Assembly (NCBI GenBank): GCA_039819065.1 | Contig: JBCBSS010000223.1 | Coordinates: 1 to 7,701 of the forward strand | Length of the DNA stretch: 7,701 bases | Direction: 5' to 3' | Source: JBCBSS01 sp039819065 | GTDB lineage: Bacteria; Bacteroidota; Bacteroidia; Cytophagales; Cyclobacteriaceae | Shown: piece by piece, positions 1 through 7,685 of the stretch | Position numbering within the stretch: the first letter of the stretch is position 1 | Layout: each line of letters opens with the position of its first letter | Translations under genes and position numbers: made by a program | Notes under the pieces: generated by a model | The model's database searches: none | Told to the model about the DNA's origin: nothing | What the model saw: only the letters and a program-made list of their open reading frames with translations

Positions 1-3000
1 TTGTAGAAGAGTGTATAATGTTGTCATTGCGGTAATAGTATATTATACCATCAATTCTTTCAACTTTAAGAACATCCCCTACTTCATAAGTTCCTACATC
101 AAAGTCCTTTACCGCATTGGTTCTATCATATACATGAAGTTTACCATCATCCTTTAAGTCAAATGCATGATCGATGGAAAGAGGGTCATCATCCAGATTG
201 GCAGATGCTAAACCAAAGAATAGCGCCTTATCATTTTCTGCGACTTCAAAACTTGCCCATCCATCTGCTCCAGCTTCTAAAACGGCATAAGATGTAGCGC
301 CTGAGTTTCCCCAGCCGTCTACTTCGGTCTTTGTCACATTTGATCCATCCAACTCCAGCCCATTTACATCTTGCCATACTACTTCATACCCTTTACCCCT
401 TTCAATGTAAGTCTTAGTTGAATGGATAAGGCGTCCGTTAAAATCATAAGACTGATCTAGTCTGGTGAGTACTTGTCCATACCCTTCTGTGATAGATTGG
501 ATCAAATCATACCTATCATTGTAATAATTGGCTTTTTTGAGAAACGTATTTCCCGAGAGTAACCGCGTTTTAGAGCCAGTGATTTGCCCTTGTACATTGG
601 CGAAGAGGTCTGTATTCTCACTACTTGGTTGCTCAAATCTATAGCCTGCCCAGGTAGGATCGTTCAAGAACTTGTAGTTGTCATAATAATTAACATGAAG
701 ATAAGCTGATTCATCTTGGACTATTGGATAAGTTCGGTTTGTATAACCATGAACATTACCACCATATGCTTCATTGAGATTCAATGGTGAAAGGCTTTCA
801 TGGTGCTCAACCACTTGCTGCATTTGTGCCTGAGTCAAAGTGGCGGTAGTATCATGAACACCCGTAAGTACTACTCGATTTAATGCATCATATTTGGTAA
901 ATACCCACTGATTACGTAGCCTTTGATTCCCATCTTGCGTCAAAATTACCCTATCGCGTTCATCATACACATAGTATATCCATGACGAACCTGGTATTTT
1001 TTTGGCTGTCAAACGCTGCAGTTCGTCATATTGATATTGGAAAGCCCAATGATCCAACCAGTCATTAGTTTCTTGCCCAATCCTGCGAATGGCCATAGGA
1101 GGTAATACAAACCTGAGGTTCTCAAAATGGTCGTATACATAATAAGTCTCAAGCCATTCCCCTCCATCATCAAGTGACCTCTTTAATATTAGATTGCCAT
1201 TTCGATCTGTCATTTCCTGGGAAACATTCCCATTTTCATCCGTGTTCTGAACTACCTGTAATTCCCCCTGTGAATATCTTCCTAATTCCGAGTTTTGGTG
1301 AAATGGTAAACCATTTGCGTCAATCTGCCACTTGATTACATTTTGTGTTGCATCATTGACTAAATAATCATATTTCACATACTTTCCATCAACAGTTCCT
1401 ATACAGGCAGCCCATGCTTCTCCAGGAGCAGCCTCGGCAATCACCCTGTTCAAAGGAGAGTTGTCAAATTGACGGTAAGTAAAAGGTACTGTTGTATTCG
1501 CGACAGCATCGTCTCTCTCATAGAAATCAAAGACCTGCTTGTAAGGTTGAAAGGCAGGTCCACCACTATTGATTCCATAAGAAAAAGGCAGAAAATCCCT
1601 TTTTACACGGCCCAAGGCATCGTATTCAACTGGAGCTATTACATCGCGTTTATCAGGAGTGCCTTGTTTGGTTACCGACTGAATAAGCCGTCCTATTCCA
1701 TCAATGTAGTCGGTATCTGTTTCAACTAAATCTGATGACATAGTCTCAGGGTCTCCCTCTAAACCTCTGTATTGATAAGAAAAGGTCTTTACATAATTCG
1801 CATCTGTGACCGTAAAATTGTTAACCTCTGTATTCTCAATAATATTAGGCACCTCGATTGCAGTTGATTTACCCCAACATCCTTCCTCGTTTCTTGGCCT
1901 TAAATAATAAACACCATGATTTTGAGGTGTCCTAAAGAACTGTTCACCGCCTATAACAGCATCCTTACCCTCCGGTGAGGTCTTCCAAAAGTATTCAAAG
2001 TCAGTATCTTGATCTCCTTTATGTAATACAAAAATACCATCTTCCGTCTTCGTCATATGAGGGGCACTAGGTTGATGGTTTTCAGGAGCAAGTATTTGGA
2101 TCCTAATAGTCTTAGTGGTTACGCACAAATTAGGAGCAATACCCGTAACCGTCATGTTGAAGGGCTGCGAAATATTTCCTAGTCCCAAACCTTTGTCGAT
2201 GGACAAAACATTACCGTTGTCTATATCTTTCCAGATATACTCGTTACTCCCGCCCCCTGTGATGTAAAGGGATGTGGATTCATCTTGACAAAGTCTGGTT
2301 TTACCGGCTATATCAAAATCTTGGCTTTTCTTCTCGAAGGTTATTTCCCTTGGCGCTGCAGGTCCCCAGCAACCTCCTTGTCTTGTCATTAAATAAACCC
2401 ACATTCGTCCATCTCCATCCCCATCTTGATCAACGGTCACTTCAAAGCTATCCCCATTATTATCAAAGCTGGGGGCGACCGGGTTCAACTGCCAATAAAC
2501 ATTGGGATTCTCTACCTCTTTGTGCAATACAACCCTATCACACAATTGATCAACCTGCCCAAAATCAGGTGTATCGATCTCTGGGAAATTGACATTCAAG
2601 GTGCCGTATATTCTTCTTACTTGACCACATTGATCGACGTAATCTCCGGCTACACTATATTGCCCAGCGGCCGAGGGAATGAAGCTGAGTGCGGAAGAGG
2701 TACCTACCGTAACTAAAGTGGAAGGTTCCCTCCATACTACATTAGAAACTCCAGAGACAAACACGCTCACCCGATCGCCTTCACAGATATCAATACTTGA
2801 TACTGTCTGGAAATTAGAACTAAGCTTAACATCCAATGAAGATGGTATCACTGGTCTATCATCAATAATGGAAAATGACTTTTTAGGGCTCCTACAAAAA
2901 GAAGGATCGTTTATATAAACGTCTACTTCATAATTTCCAAAAGTGAGGGTCGACCAGGTAGACTGGTATACACTAGTTGACTGCCCAGGGTGGGTTACTT

Positions 3001-3808
3001 TTGCAGCTTCTAATGTGCTAGAATTCCCGTTGCTGAAATATATAGTGTGGTAAACTTGTTTGCCTTCTGGGATGTTTCCCTCAGCGCTTTCAATGATTGT
3101 TGGAGGTATAGTACTGCATACTATGCTTCTATCGGTAATATTTGGTGTCGCCAAGACTGATTTGACAGTGACGGTTGCAGGGCTTGTATGCCCAAAACCG
3201 CAAGCATTTCTTACCCTCACTCGATACTCCCTTGTGCTATATCGGTTAATCTTATTTGATGGTAAAGTCCTAAGGCCAAAAGTACCACTTATATCTTCCC
3301 ATGCGCCACCTAGTTTTTGTTGCCAGGTGTTGATTGACGCCGCGTTACCTGTTACCGTAAGCGTGGTCAAATCACCCGAACAAATAGTAACATCATCAAT
3401 TGTACCGGCATAAGGGCTGGAATCACCAATGGTAACACTCACCGATGTACTGGTTTCCGCTAAGCAGTTTGAAAAGTTAGTGGTAGGCTGATAATACATT
3501 CTAATAGGCCAAGTCCCAGCGCTGGGGAAGTAACCTTTTATTCTGGTTCTATCAGTACTTTCCCAAGTCCTTACAAAACTTCCACCAATAGTCCATCTAA
3601 CTTTGATGCCAGGTTGAGAGCTTACACTACTACTAGGGCAATAACCACCAGCAACTAGTTCGAATTCATTTGAAGGTCCAGTGCAATTTGCAGCTCCATT
3701 CAAAGGGCGAACTGTAATGCTACCGGTTTGCGCCAGTGTACTAGACACAGAGCATATAAACATGGTCAATACGTATATCCAGAAATGTCTTTGTCTTGTG
3801 ATTGTCAT
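1..3808 (-). CDS. Secreted Ig-like/DUF6443/YD-repeat RHS-family protein, 3' end outside window
   Basis: This gene starts at ATG 3808 and reads without a stop to the left edge (1269 codons plus one base), so the C-terminus is missing. Residues 1-26 form a Sec signal peptide (hydrophobic FWIYVLTMFICSV, cut after STLA, mature end Gln27), which fixes the start. Residues about 27-660 are tandem Ig-like/PKD-like beta domains with recurrent Cys lead-ins such as VTICSGD (140-146), SIDICEGD (338-345) and TRLCQDES (504-511), plus an Asp-rich loop DQDGDGDGR (460-468). A DUF6443-type domain follows (about 668-800; NYVKTF, YIDGIGRLIQSVTKQG, VEYDALGRVKRDFLPF). YD repeats cover about 890-1135 (YQYDELQRL, YVYDERDRVIL, KYDALNRVVL, YDFNGRLIHS). 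From about 1141 a lectin-like module begins (VVWQDVNGLELDGSNVTKT, DGWGNSGA, IYYYRND). Known of the family: DUF6443 proteins often end in an RHS core and a variable tail. Inferred: this one is the effector-bearing partner of the upstream gene, to which it is probably translationally coupled. The substrate is unknown. Confidence 0.92.
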   Translation of the reverse strand, partial: MTITRQRHFWIYVLTMFICSVSSTLAQTGSITVRPLNGAANCTGPSNEFELVAGGYCPSSSVSSQPGIKVRWTIGGSFVRTWESTDRTRIKGYFPSAGTWPIRMYYQPTTNFSNCLAETSTSVSVTIGDSSPYAGTIDDVTICSGDLTTLTVTGNAASINTWQQKLGGAWEDISGTFGLRTLPSNKINRYSTREYRVRVRNACGFGHTSPATVTVKSVLATPNITDRSIVCSTIPPTIIESAEGNIPEGKQVYHTIYFSNGNSSTLEAAKVTHPGQSTSVYQSTWSTLTFGNYEVDVYINDPSFCRSPKKSFSIIDDRPVIPSSLDVKLSSNFQTVSSIDICEGDRVSVFVSGVSNVVWREPSTLVTVGTSSALSFIPSAAGQYSVAGDYVDQCGQVRRIYGTLNVNFPEIDTPDFGQVDQLCDRVVLHKEVENPNVYWQLNPVAPSFDNNGDSFEVTVDQDGDGDGRMWVYLMTRQGGCWGPAAPREITFEKKSQDFDIAGKTRLCQDESTSLYITGGGSNEYIWKDIDNGNVLSIDKGLGLGNISQPFNMTVTGIAPNLCVTTKTIRIQILAPENHQPSAPHMTKTEDGIFVLHKGDQDTDFEYFWKTSPEGKDAVIGGEQFFRTPQNHGVYYLRPRNEEGCWGKSTAIEVPNIIENTEVNNFTVTDANYVKTFSYQYRGLEGDPETMSSDLVETDTDYIDGIGRLIQSVTKQGTPDKRDVIAPVEYDALGRVKRDFLPFSYGINSGGPAFQPYKQVFDFYERDDAVANTTVPFTYRQFDNSPLNRVIAEAAPGEAWAACIGTVDGKYVKYDYLVNDATQNVIKWQIDANGLPFHQNSELGRYSQGELQVVQNTDENGNVSQEMTDRNGNLILKRSLDDGGEWLETYYVYDHFENLRFVLPPMAIRRIGQETNDWLDHWAFQYQYDELQRLTAKKIPGSSWIYYVYDERDRVILTQDGNQRLRNQWVFTKYDALNRVVLTGVHDTTATLTQAQMQQVVEHHESLSPLNLNEAYGGNVHGYTNRTYPIVQDESAYLHVNYYDNYKFLNDPTWAGYRFEQPSSENTDLFANVQGQITGSKTRLLSGNTFLKKANYYNDRYDLIQSITEGYGQVLTRLDQSYDFNGRLIHSTKTYIERGKGYEVVWQDVNGLELDGSNVTKTEVDGWGNSGATSYAVLEAGADGWASFEVAENDKALFFGLASANLDDDPLSIDHAFDLKDDGKLHVYDRTNAVKDFDVGTYEVGDVLKVERIDGIIYYYRNDNIIHSST

Positions 3809-3812
3809 TTCA
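3806..3812 (-). promoter_or_regulatory. Stop-start junction with 1-nt spacing (probable translational coupling)
   Basis: The minus strand reads TGAAATG: the stop of the 1207-aa gene, a single A, and the ATG of the next gene. No terminator or promoter fits between them, and there is no clear Shine-Dalgarno sequence in the preceding codons (TATAAGCAAGAC). The two genes must share an mRNA. Ribosomes ending the first gene probably restart on the second, which would keep the two products in a fixed ratio. The layout is seen directly; the coupling is inferred. Confidence 0.7.
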
Positions 3813-6800
3813 GTCTTGCTTATATTGGTATTTGTATTCGTTGAGTTTATTCTTGTCGTTGTCCCTGACAATATCCAGTCGTTGAAGACCATCGTATTCA
3901 TAGTACTGAGTCACGTTGTTGTGATCGGTCACAGAGGTAATCTCTCCAAGAAAATTGTAGGTATAAGTAGTCATTTGAGCACCTTGAGGATAAACTCGTA
4001 TATCATCTATAGCATTACCACTTAAAAGGTTGATACTCGGATTATAGGGGATCTCACCACTGAAAAGCCATTGTCCATTGTCTCGGTACCAATAACTCAT
4101 GAGTAAAGATGATGGGTCGGTCGGGCAGAACGGAGTGTCAGTTCCACATTCTTGTATTGTATAACTAGCACCTAACCAATAAACATTACCCGTTCTTGCA
4201 TCAAAATCAGCTGTGTGATTTTCAAAACCGGTATAAAAGACATTTTCGGCACTCGCGTTTCTAATCTCAGCTACCGGCAGTGTATTTTGGTAGGCCCAGA
4301 TATAACTGGTGTGATCATCACCTTTTGTTACCCTTTCAATTAAACTTCCTCTATTATCGTATTTGTTATCTACAATATTGAAGAATGTGATACCATTTAA
4401 AGACTGGTCAACTTTGTCCAAAAGAATTTTATCACTTGAAGGGTCGAAGTCATAGTGATTCACTAAACCGTACAGAGGTATATCTTCTTGATACCTCATC
4501 TCCCGGACAAGATAATTCGGCATGTGCTTATAGCCAGAAGAATTGACATCGATCATTTGAGATGGAACCACGGACGGATTATCAAGAGCGTAACTGAATG
4601 TGGTTCTTACTGATCTTCCGTGACTGTCAACAAATGTGGTAGAAGTCAACTGCTTATGAATCGGATTTTCATATGCATTAGAAGTAGAATAGGTGTAAAC
4701 CTTAATGTTATCAGGGTTAGACCTGTCATACACTTTTTCCTCTGTTGAGGTGAGTTTCCACCATTCATAAAGGTTATCATAGCGACTGCCTTCAAAAAAT
4801 GTAACATTATTATCAACCGGCTGGCAAGCCCCAGTTGTCATTAGCCTTAAACCTTCGACAGGGTTAATTACTTCTTCTTGATACTGATTAACCACTTCCT
4901 TGACGATTTGACAGTTCCAATCGAAATGTTCTTCCTTTGTCAAAAGACCATTACTAAAGCTATGAGTAATCGCTGGTACCCCTGGAACAAAGCCATCAAG
5001 CATGTTTTCGTCGGGTTCGTTATGGTAGTAGAACGTCGACTGGCCCCCTTCTCCATTTTCTCCAATAATTTCAGTCACTTGATCATATCCTATGAAATTA
5101 CCCTGAGCAGAAGCTCCAAGAGGGATGTTTGTGCTCGACCCAGACATAATGTAGGTACAATATATAAGCGAAGTATGAAGTCCACCTGAATGGCCTGAGG
5201 TAAGATCCCCTCCTCCATCTCGCTCCACCGTTTGATAATCCCGTTGTGTATGGAAATAAGTAGGAGGTGACATTTCTCTTCCTGCAGACCTCAAAACACC
5301 ATCATTATCCTGATAGTTATAGTTGTACTTTCTAATATTTTTGAACGAAAAACCGTCAAAATCTTTCATTTCCTTGATCCGGAGCCCTCCGCCCTTTGTA
5401 ATTACATTATCGGCGTAAGAGGTGACGCGTTGATTAAGTTCATATTCTACTTTGAAGTTGGTGTTAAGTATCTCGTTGGATGTACTTGCTACTATCATAT
5501 ATCGGCCAGCTTCAAGATTGTACTCGTCATTCTCAATTAAAATTCCACAACCCGTGTTAGATACAGCATAGTCTGAACTTGAAATGCTACCACAATTAGT
5601 TCTATTCTCAATAAGACAAATAAGGTCGGATTCTAATGCCACAAATACCTCGTCTCCTGTGTCGATATTGACTATTTTAATGTACTTATGATTGACGTTA
5701 ATGTCACTATGTGAGGGTTGAATAGGCCCGTTGGTACAGTTGTATTTTAATTCACCGGTTATTTTGACCGTAGTTCTCTCAGTAAGCTCGAAAGCCTGTC
5801 TGTAGTTACCCGTTTGTGTATCAACATTGGCAATAAAAAACTTCTTCGGCAGATTATCTACCCTGTCATCAGCATTGAACGTATGACTTTCATAATTAAA
5901 ATGTGTTTCTCCTTTAGTAGGAAATATTATCTTCTTAAGCATCCCAATTTTAGCGAACTGCTCGTTAGACTCTCTATCTGCTCCTTCAAATATGGTAATG
6001 TCCCCATCAGCACCATTAAAAGTCAAAGGTGGAATTAAGGTAGCTCTTCTGGCCGGACCAGCTGAACTATTCTGAGCACCATTATAGTATCCCCAATGGT
6101 CTCTGGCATAACTGTCTTTCGATGGAAGACTACCAGATTCATATTCAAACTTATAGGGCTCTTTCGATACACCGTTTCCACTTTCCAACAAACCATCTAA
6201 CCTCAGTCTTTTATTTTTAGCATCAATGGTTCCATCAACGTTTCCTCCAAAATAGCTTGTTTGGAAATCGAAACGACGAATTAAACCTCCTACATTGTTT
6301 AGAACTTCTATCGCTTCTAGTCGTTGGGGCTGTTGATAAGTCACATTATCATACCTATGATGATATGGTAACATGTCTTCCCTATCACTCTTATGGAATA
6401 CCATACGTCCCCCAGTAAAATTGATTGCCTCCAAATAATGAATAAAGGATCCCATCATAGATCCTGTGTAGGTATTGTAATTTGGACAAGAGGCAAGATC
6501 TCCAGTAATAACCGAAAATGAGATAGGCTCCGCTCGGCTTTCAGAAAGTGATACGACACTCTGAGACGCGTAAGATGACCTACCTGTATTATGGTCAACA
6601 TGATTATATTCAAAAGTTACTTCTTCTCCCAGTGGAGAAATAATCCTATCCAGTAACCAAGATGAAATGACTGTTTGGTTTACATCAGGGTTAAATTCAA
6701 GTTCCTCAGGCTCATCTAAACCTAGAGGGTGGTATCCGCTTGCTGACCAATTTTCTGTGTATTCCTTAGTTTGAAAAACATATTTGAATCCATCAGGTGT

Positions 6801-7433
6801 CCAAAGCGTCCATACTTTGCTTGATTCGTCGAAAGTGAATCTTATGTTCAAGTTTCCTTGATTGAATACTGTTATTTCATCCTCAGGATTGTTCTTATTT
6901 TTTAGAATGAACTTCCCTGAATAGCCCAGAAAGTTATAATAAAATATATCAGGTTCGGAGTCTATCCTGCCAATACATACATCCTCTAAGTACGTGTAAT
7001 CAGCATTCAATTCTTCTTGAGAAGGTATGCTGGGTGAGTATGGAAATCCTTTTCGGCTTGGCTCATTAATAAAATCATCCAACCCACGAGTCGATCGAGT
7101 GATTGTACCACCAGTGTTCAAAATCCAATTCAATCCAACCCAACTTGCTTCTTCTTCAATTTTTATACCAGATGCGTGATAGCTAATATTGATAGGAATC
7201 GAAATATCCCTTGAGCGTATTTCATAAAGCGGGATATTGATGTTTGGTACCCCGGTATACTTACTTACTGGAAATGAAGCAAACTTACCGAGAGCTGCGG
7301 CTTCAGGAGATGGTGGAATTATTTGCCGACCAGTTGGGGGAGAAGTGATCTCATCACCGGCGCCAGACTGCGCAAAAGTATCTGCAGAAATAATGCCTAA
7401 GATGAAAATCAAAGTTTTAACCAATTTTCTCAT
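3810..7433 (-). CDS. Secreted YD-repeat (RHS-like) protein, complete, 1207 aa
   Basis: This is a complete large exported protein of the Bacteroidota YD-repeat/RHS-like family; its biochemical role is unknown. Seen in the sequence: a Sec signal peptide (residues 1-21, cut after DTFA, mature end Gln22) supports the ATG at 7433. Next comes the conserved head (about 45-117) with FPVSKYTGVPNINIPLY and SYHASGIKIEEEASWVGLNW, then a beta-rich region with GYSGKF, TPDGFKYVF and SWLLDRIISPLGEE (about 170-275). The family marker DHWGYYNG is at 445-452. A Cys-bearing insert (about 535-670; C566, C606, C614, C629) precedes GGGLRI (681-686). YIWAYQNTLPVAEI (1044-1057) leads into a carbohydrate-binding-like segment from FE (1070-1071) to DDIRVYP (1143-1149). 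The chain ends in YD repeats (YYEYDGLQRLDIVRD, 1177-1191) with no RHS core, toxin tail or type IX secretion C-terminal domain. Inferred: it forms part of a beta-strand shell and works with the protein encoded 1 nt downstream. Family assignment is confident; function is not. Confidence 0.93.
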   Translation of the reverse strand: MRKLVKTLIFILGIISADTFAQSGAGDEITSPPTGRQIIPPSPEAAALGKFASFPVSKYTGVPNINIPLYEIRSRDISIPINISYHASGIKIEEEASWVGLNWILNTGGTITRSTRGLDDFINEPSRKGFPYSPSIPSQEELNADYTYLEDVCIGRIDSEPDIFYYNFLGYSGKFILKNKNNPEDEITVFNQGNLNIRFTFDESSKVWTLWTPDGFKYVFQTKEYTENWSASGYHPLGLDEPEELEFNPDVNQTVISSWLLDRIISPLGEEVTFEYNHVDHNTGRSSYASQSVVSLSESRAEPISFSVITGDLASCPNYNTYTGSMMGSFIHYLEAINFTGGRMVFHKSDREDMLPYHHRYDNVTYQQPQRLEAIEVLNNVGGLIRRFDFQTSYFGGNVDGTIDAKNKRLRLDGLLESGNGVSKEPYKFEYESGSLPSKDSYARDHWGYYNGAQNSSAGPARRATLIPPLTFNGADGDITIFEGADRESNEQFAKIGMLKKIIFPTKGETHFNYESHTFNADDRVDNLPKKFFIANVDTQTGNYRQAFELTERTTVKITGELKYNCTNGPIQPSHSDINVNHKYIKIVNIDTGDEVFVALESDLICLIENRTNCGSISSSDYAVSNTGCGILIENDEYNLEAGRYMIVASTSNEILNTNFKVEYELNQRVTSYADNVITKGGGLRIKEMKDFDGFSFKNIRKYNYNYQDNDGVLRSAGREMSPPTYFHTQRDYQTVERDGGGDLTSGHSGGLHTSLIYCTYIMSGSSTNIPLGASAQGNFIGYDQVTEIIGENGEGGQSTFYYHNEPDENMLDGFVPGVPAITHSFSNGLLTKEEHFDWNCQIVKEVVNQYQEEVINPVEGLRLMTTGACQPVDNNVTFFEGSRYDNLYEWWKLTSTEEKVYDRSNPDNIKVYTYSTSNAYENPIHKQLTSTTFVDSHGRSVRTTFSYALDNPSVVPSQMIDVNSSGYKHMPNYLVREMRYQEDIPLYGLVNHYDFDPSSDKILLDKVDQSLNGITFFNIVDNKYDNRGSLIERVTKGDDHTSYIWAYQNTLPVAEIRNASAENVFYTGFENHTADFDARTGNVYWLGASYTIQECGTDTPFCPTDPSSLLMSYWYRDNGQWLFSGEIPYNPSINLLSGNAIDDIRVYPQGAQMTTYTYNFLGEITSVTDHNNVTQYYEYDGLQRLDIVRDNDKNKLNEYKYQYKQD

Positions 7434-7439
7434 AAGATG

Positions 7440-7453
7440 TATTCAATTGAATA
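7440..7453. repeat. AT-rich 14-bp palindrome next to the start codon
   Basis: TATTCAATTGAATA is a perfect palindrome ending 6 nt before the ATG at 7433, where a Shine-Dalgarno sequence would normally sit; none is visible, as is usual in Bacteroidota. It could be a protein-binding site or a small hairpin over the ribosome entry region. Palindromes of this kind also arise by chance in AT-rich DNA. Confidence 0.3.
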
Positions 7454-7511
7454 TATATTGATTATTGACTGATTCAAGATTTTATGTTAGCACTTCAACT
7501 CGATACTGTTT

Positions 7512-7558
7512 GACCTTTTATTAATAAAACTTGCAGCAGAGTAATCGCTGAAAAGGTC
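7512..7558 (-). promoter_or_regulatory. Potential leader stem-loop (8-bp stem GACCTTTT/AAAAGGTC)
   Basis: In minus-strand orientation GACCTTTT (7558-7551) pairs perfectly with AAAAGGTC (7519-7512) across a 31-nt loop. A second short stem, CAGC with GCTG, sits at the top of the 5' arm. A further copy of GACCTTT (7618-7612), exactly 60 bp upstream, could compete for the same 3' arm. The 3' arm overlaps the perfect palindrome TTTTATTAATAAAA (7516-7529). The element would lie within the mRNA leader if the promoter near 7655-7685 is real. I recognise no known riboswitch family in it. Confidence 0.3.
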
Positions 7559-7654
7559 TTTTGCATCAAGCTGATCTTAACTATCTCGTTCTTTAGTACT
7601 CATTCCAATAGAAAGGTCTCATGTTTTGCTGAAAAAACTCTTTCTTCTAAAAAT

Positions 7655-7685
7655 CAATTCTAGCCGACAGGCTAGCCAAATCAAA
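7655..7685 (-). promoter_or_regulatory. Candidate Bacteroidota-type promoter (-33 TTTG, -7 TAGAATTG)
   Basis: On the minus strand TTTG (7685-7682) is followed after 19 nt by TAGAATTG (7662-7655). This differs at one position from the Bacteroidota primary sigma consensus TAnnTTTG, and the spacing suits that consensus. It would start transcription near 7648 and give a leader of about 215 nt before the ATG at 7433. No equally good match lies closer; AAATCTTG near 7479 has two mismatches and no well-spaced -33 element. The motif is short, so a chance match is possible. Confidence 0.35.
7660..7675. repeat. Perfect 6-bp inverted repeat, 4-nt loop, inside the promoter spacer
   Basis: CTAGCC (7660-7665) and GGCTAG (7670-7675) are perfect inverse complements around GACA. 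The repeat fills most of the gap between the proposed -33 and -7 elements, and its left arm overlaps the -7 element, so it could be an operator for a dimeric repressor. Alternatively it is a weak terminator of a minus-strand gene lying to the right of the window: in that direction it is followed by AATTGATTTTT, a poor T-tract. The repeat is seen directly; both roles are inferred and compete. Confidence 0.4.

Noticed and set aside
1469..1729. Plus-strand open frame of 86 codons
   Set aside because: Antisense to the DUF6443 region; no protein-like composition.
2272..3413. Several overlapping plus-strand open frames of 79-117 codons
   Set aside because: All lie antisense to the Ig-like region of the second protein, which reads without interruption and makes sense as protein throughout.
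3800..3815. Single large gene split by a frameshift or nonsense change
   Set aside because: The second frame begins with a proper signal peptide and a new Ig-like region, and the first ends at the family's normal YD-repeat end, so these are two real genes.
3681..4025. Plus-strand open frame of 114 codons with a hydrophobic stretch, across the gene junction
   Set aside because: It is antisense to the end of one gene and the start of the next; its hydrophobic stretch mirrors their codons. No promoter, start context or recognisable family.
4878..6038. Plus-strand open frames at 4878-5189 and 5814-6038
   Set aside because: Antisense to well-conserved parts of the 1207-aa protein, with no family resemblance.
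7237..7461. Plus-strand open frame of 74 codons over the start of the first gene
   Set aside because: Antisense to the signal peptide and conserved head of the 1207-aa protein.
7516..7529. Perfect palindrome TTTTATTAATAAAA as a separate regulatory site
   Set aside because: Low-complexity AT palindrome, overlapping the arm of the leader stem-loop; expected by chance in such DNA.
7593..7622. Possible 9-codon minus-strand leader peptide (MRPFYWNEY) in the mRNA leader
   Set aside because: Too short to distinguish from chance; no run of one amino acid suggesting attenuation and no terminator paired with it.
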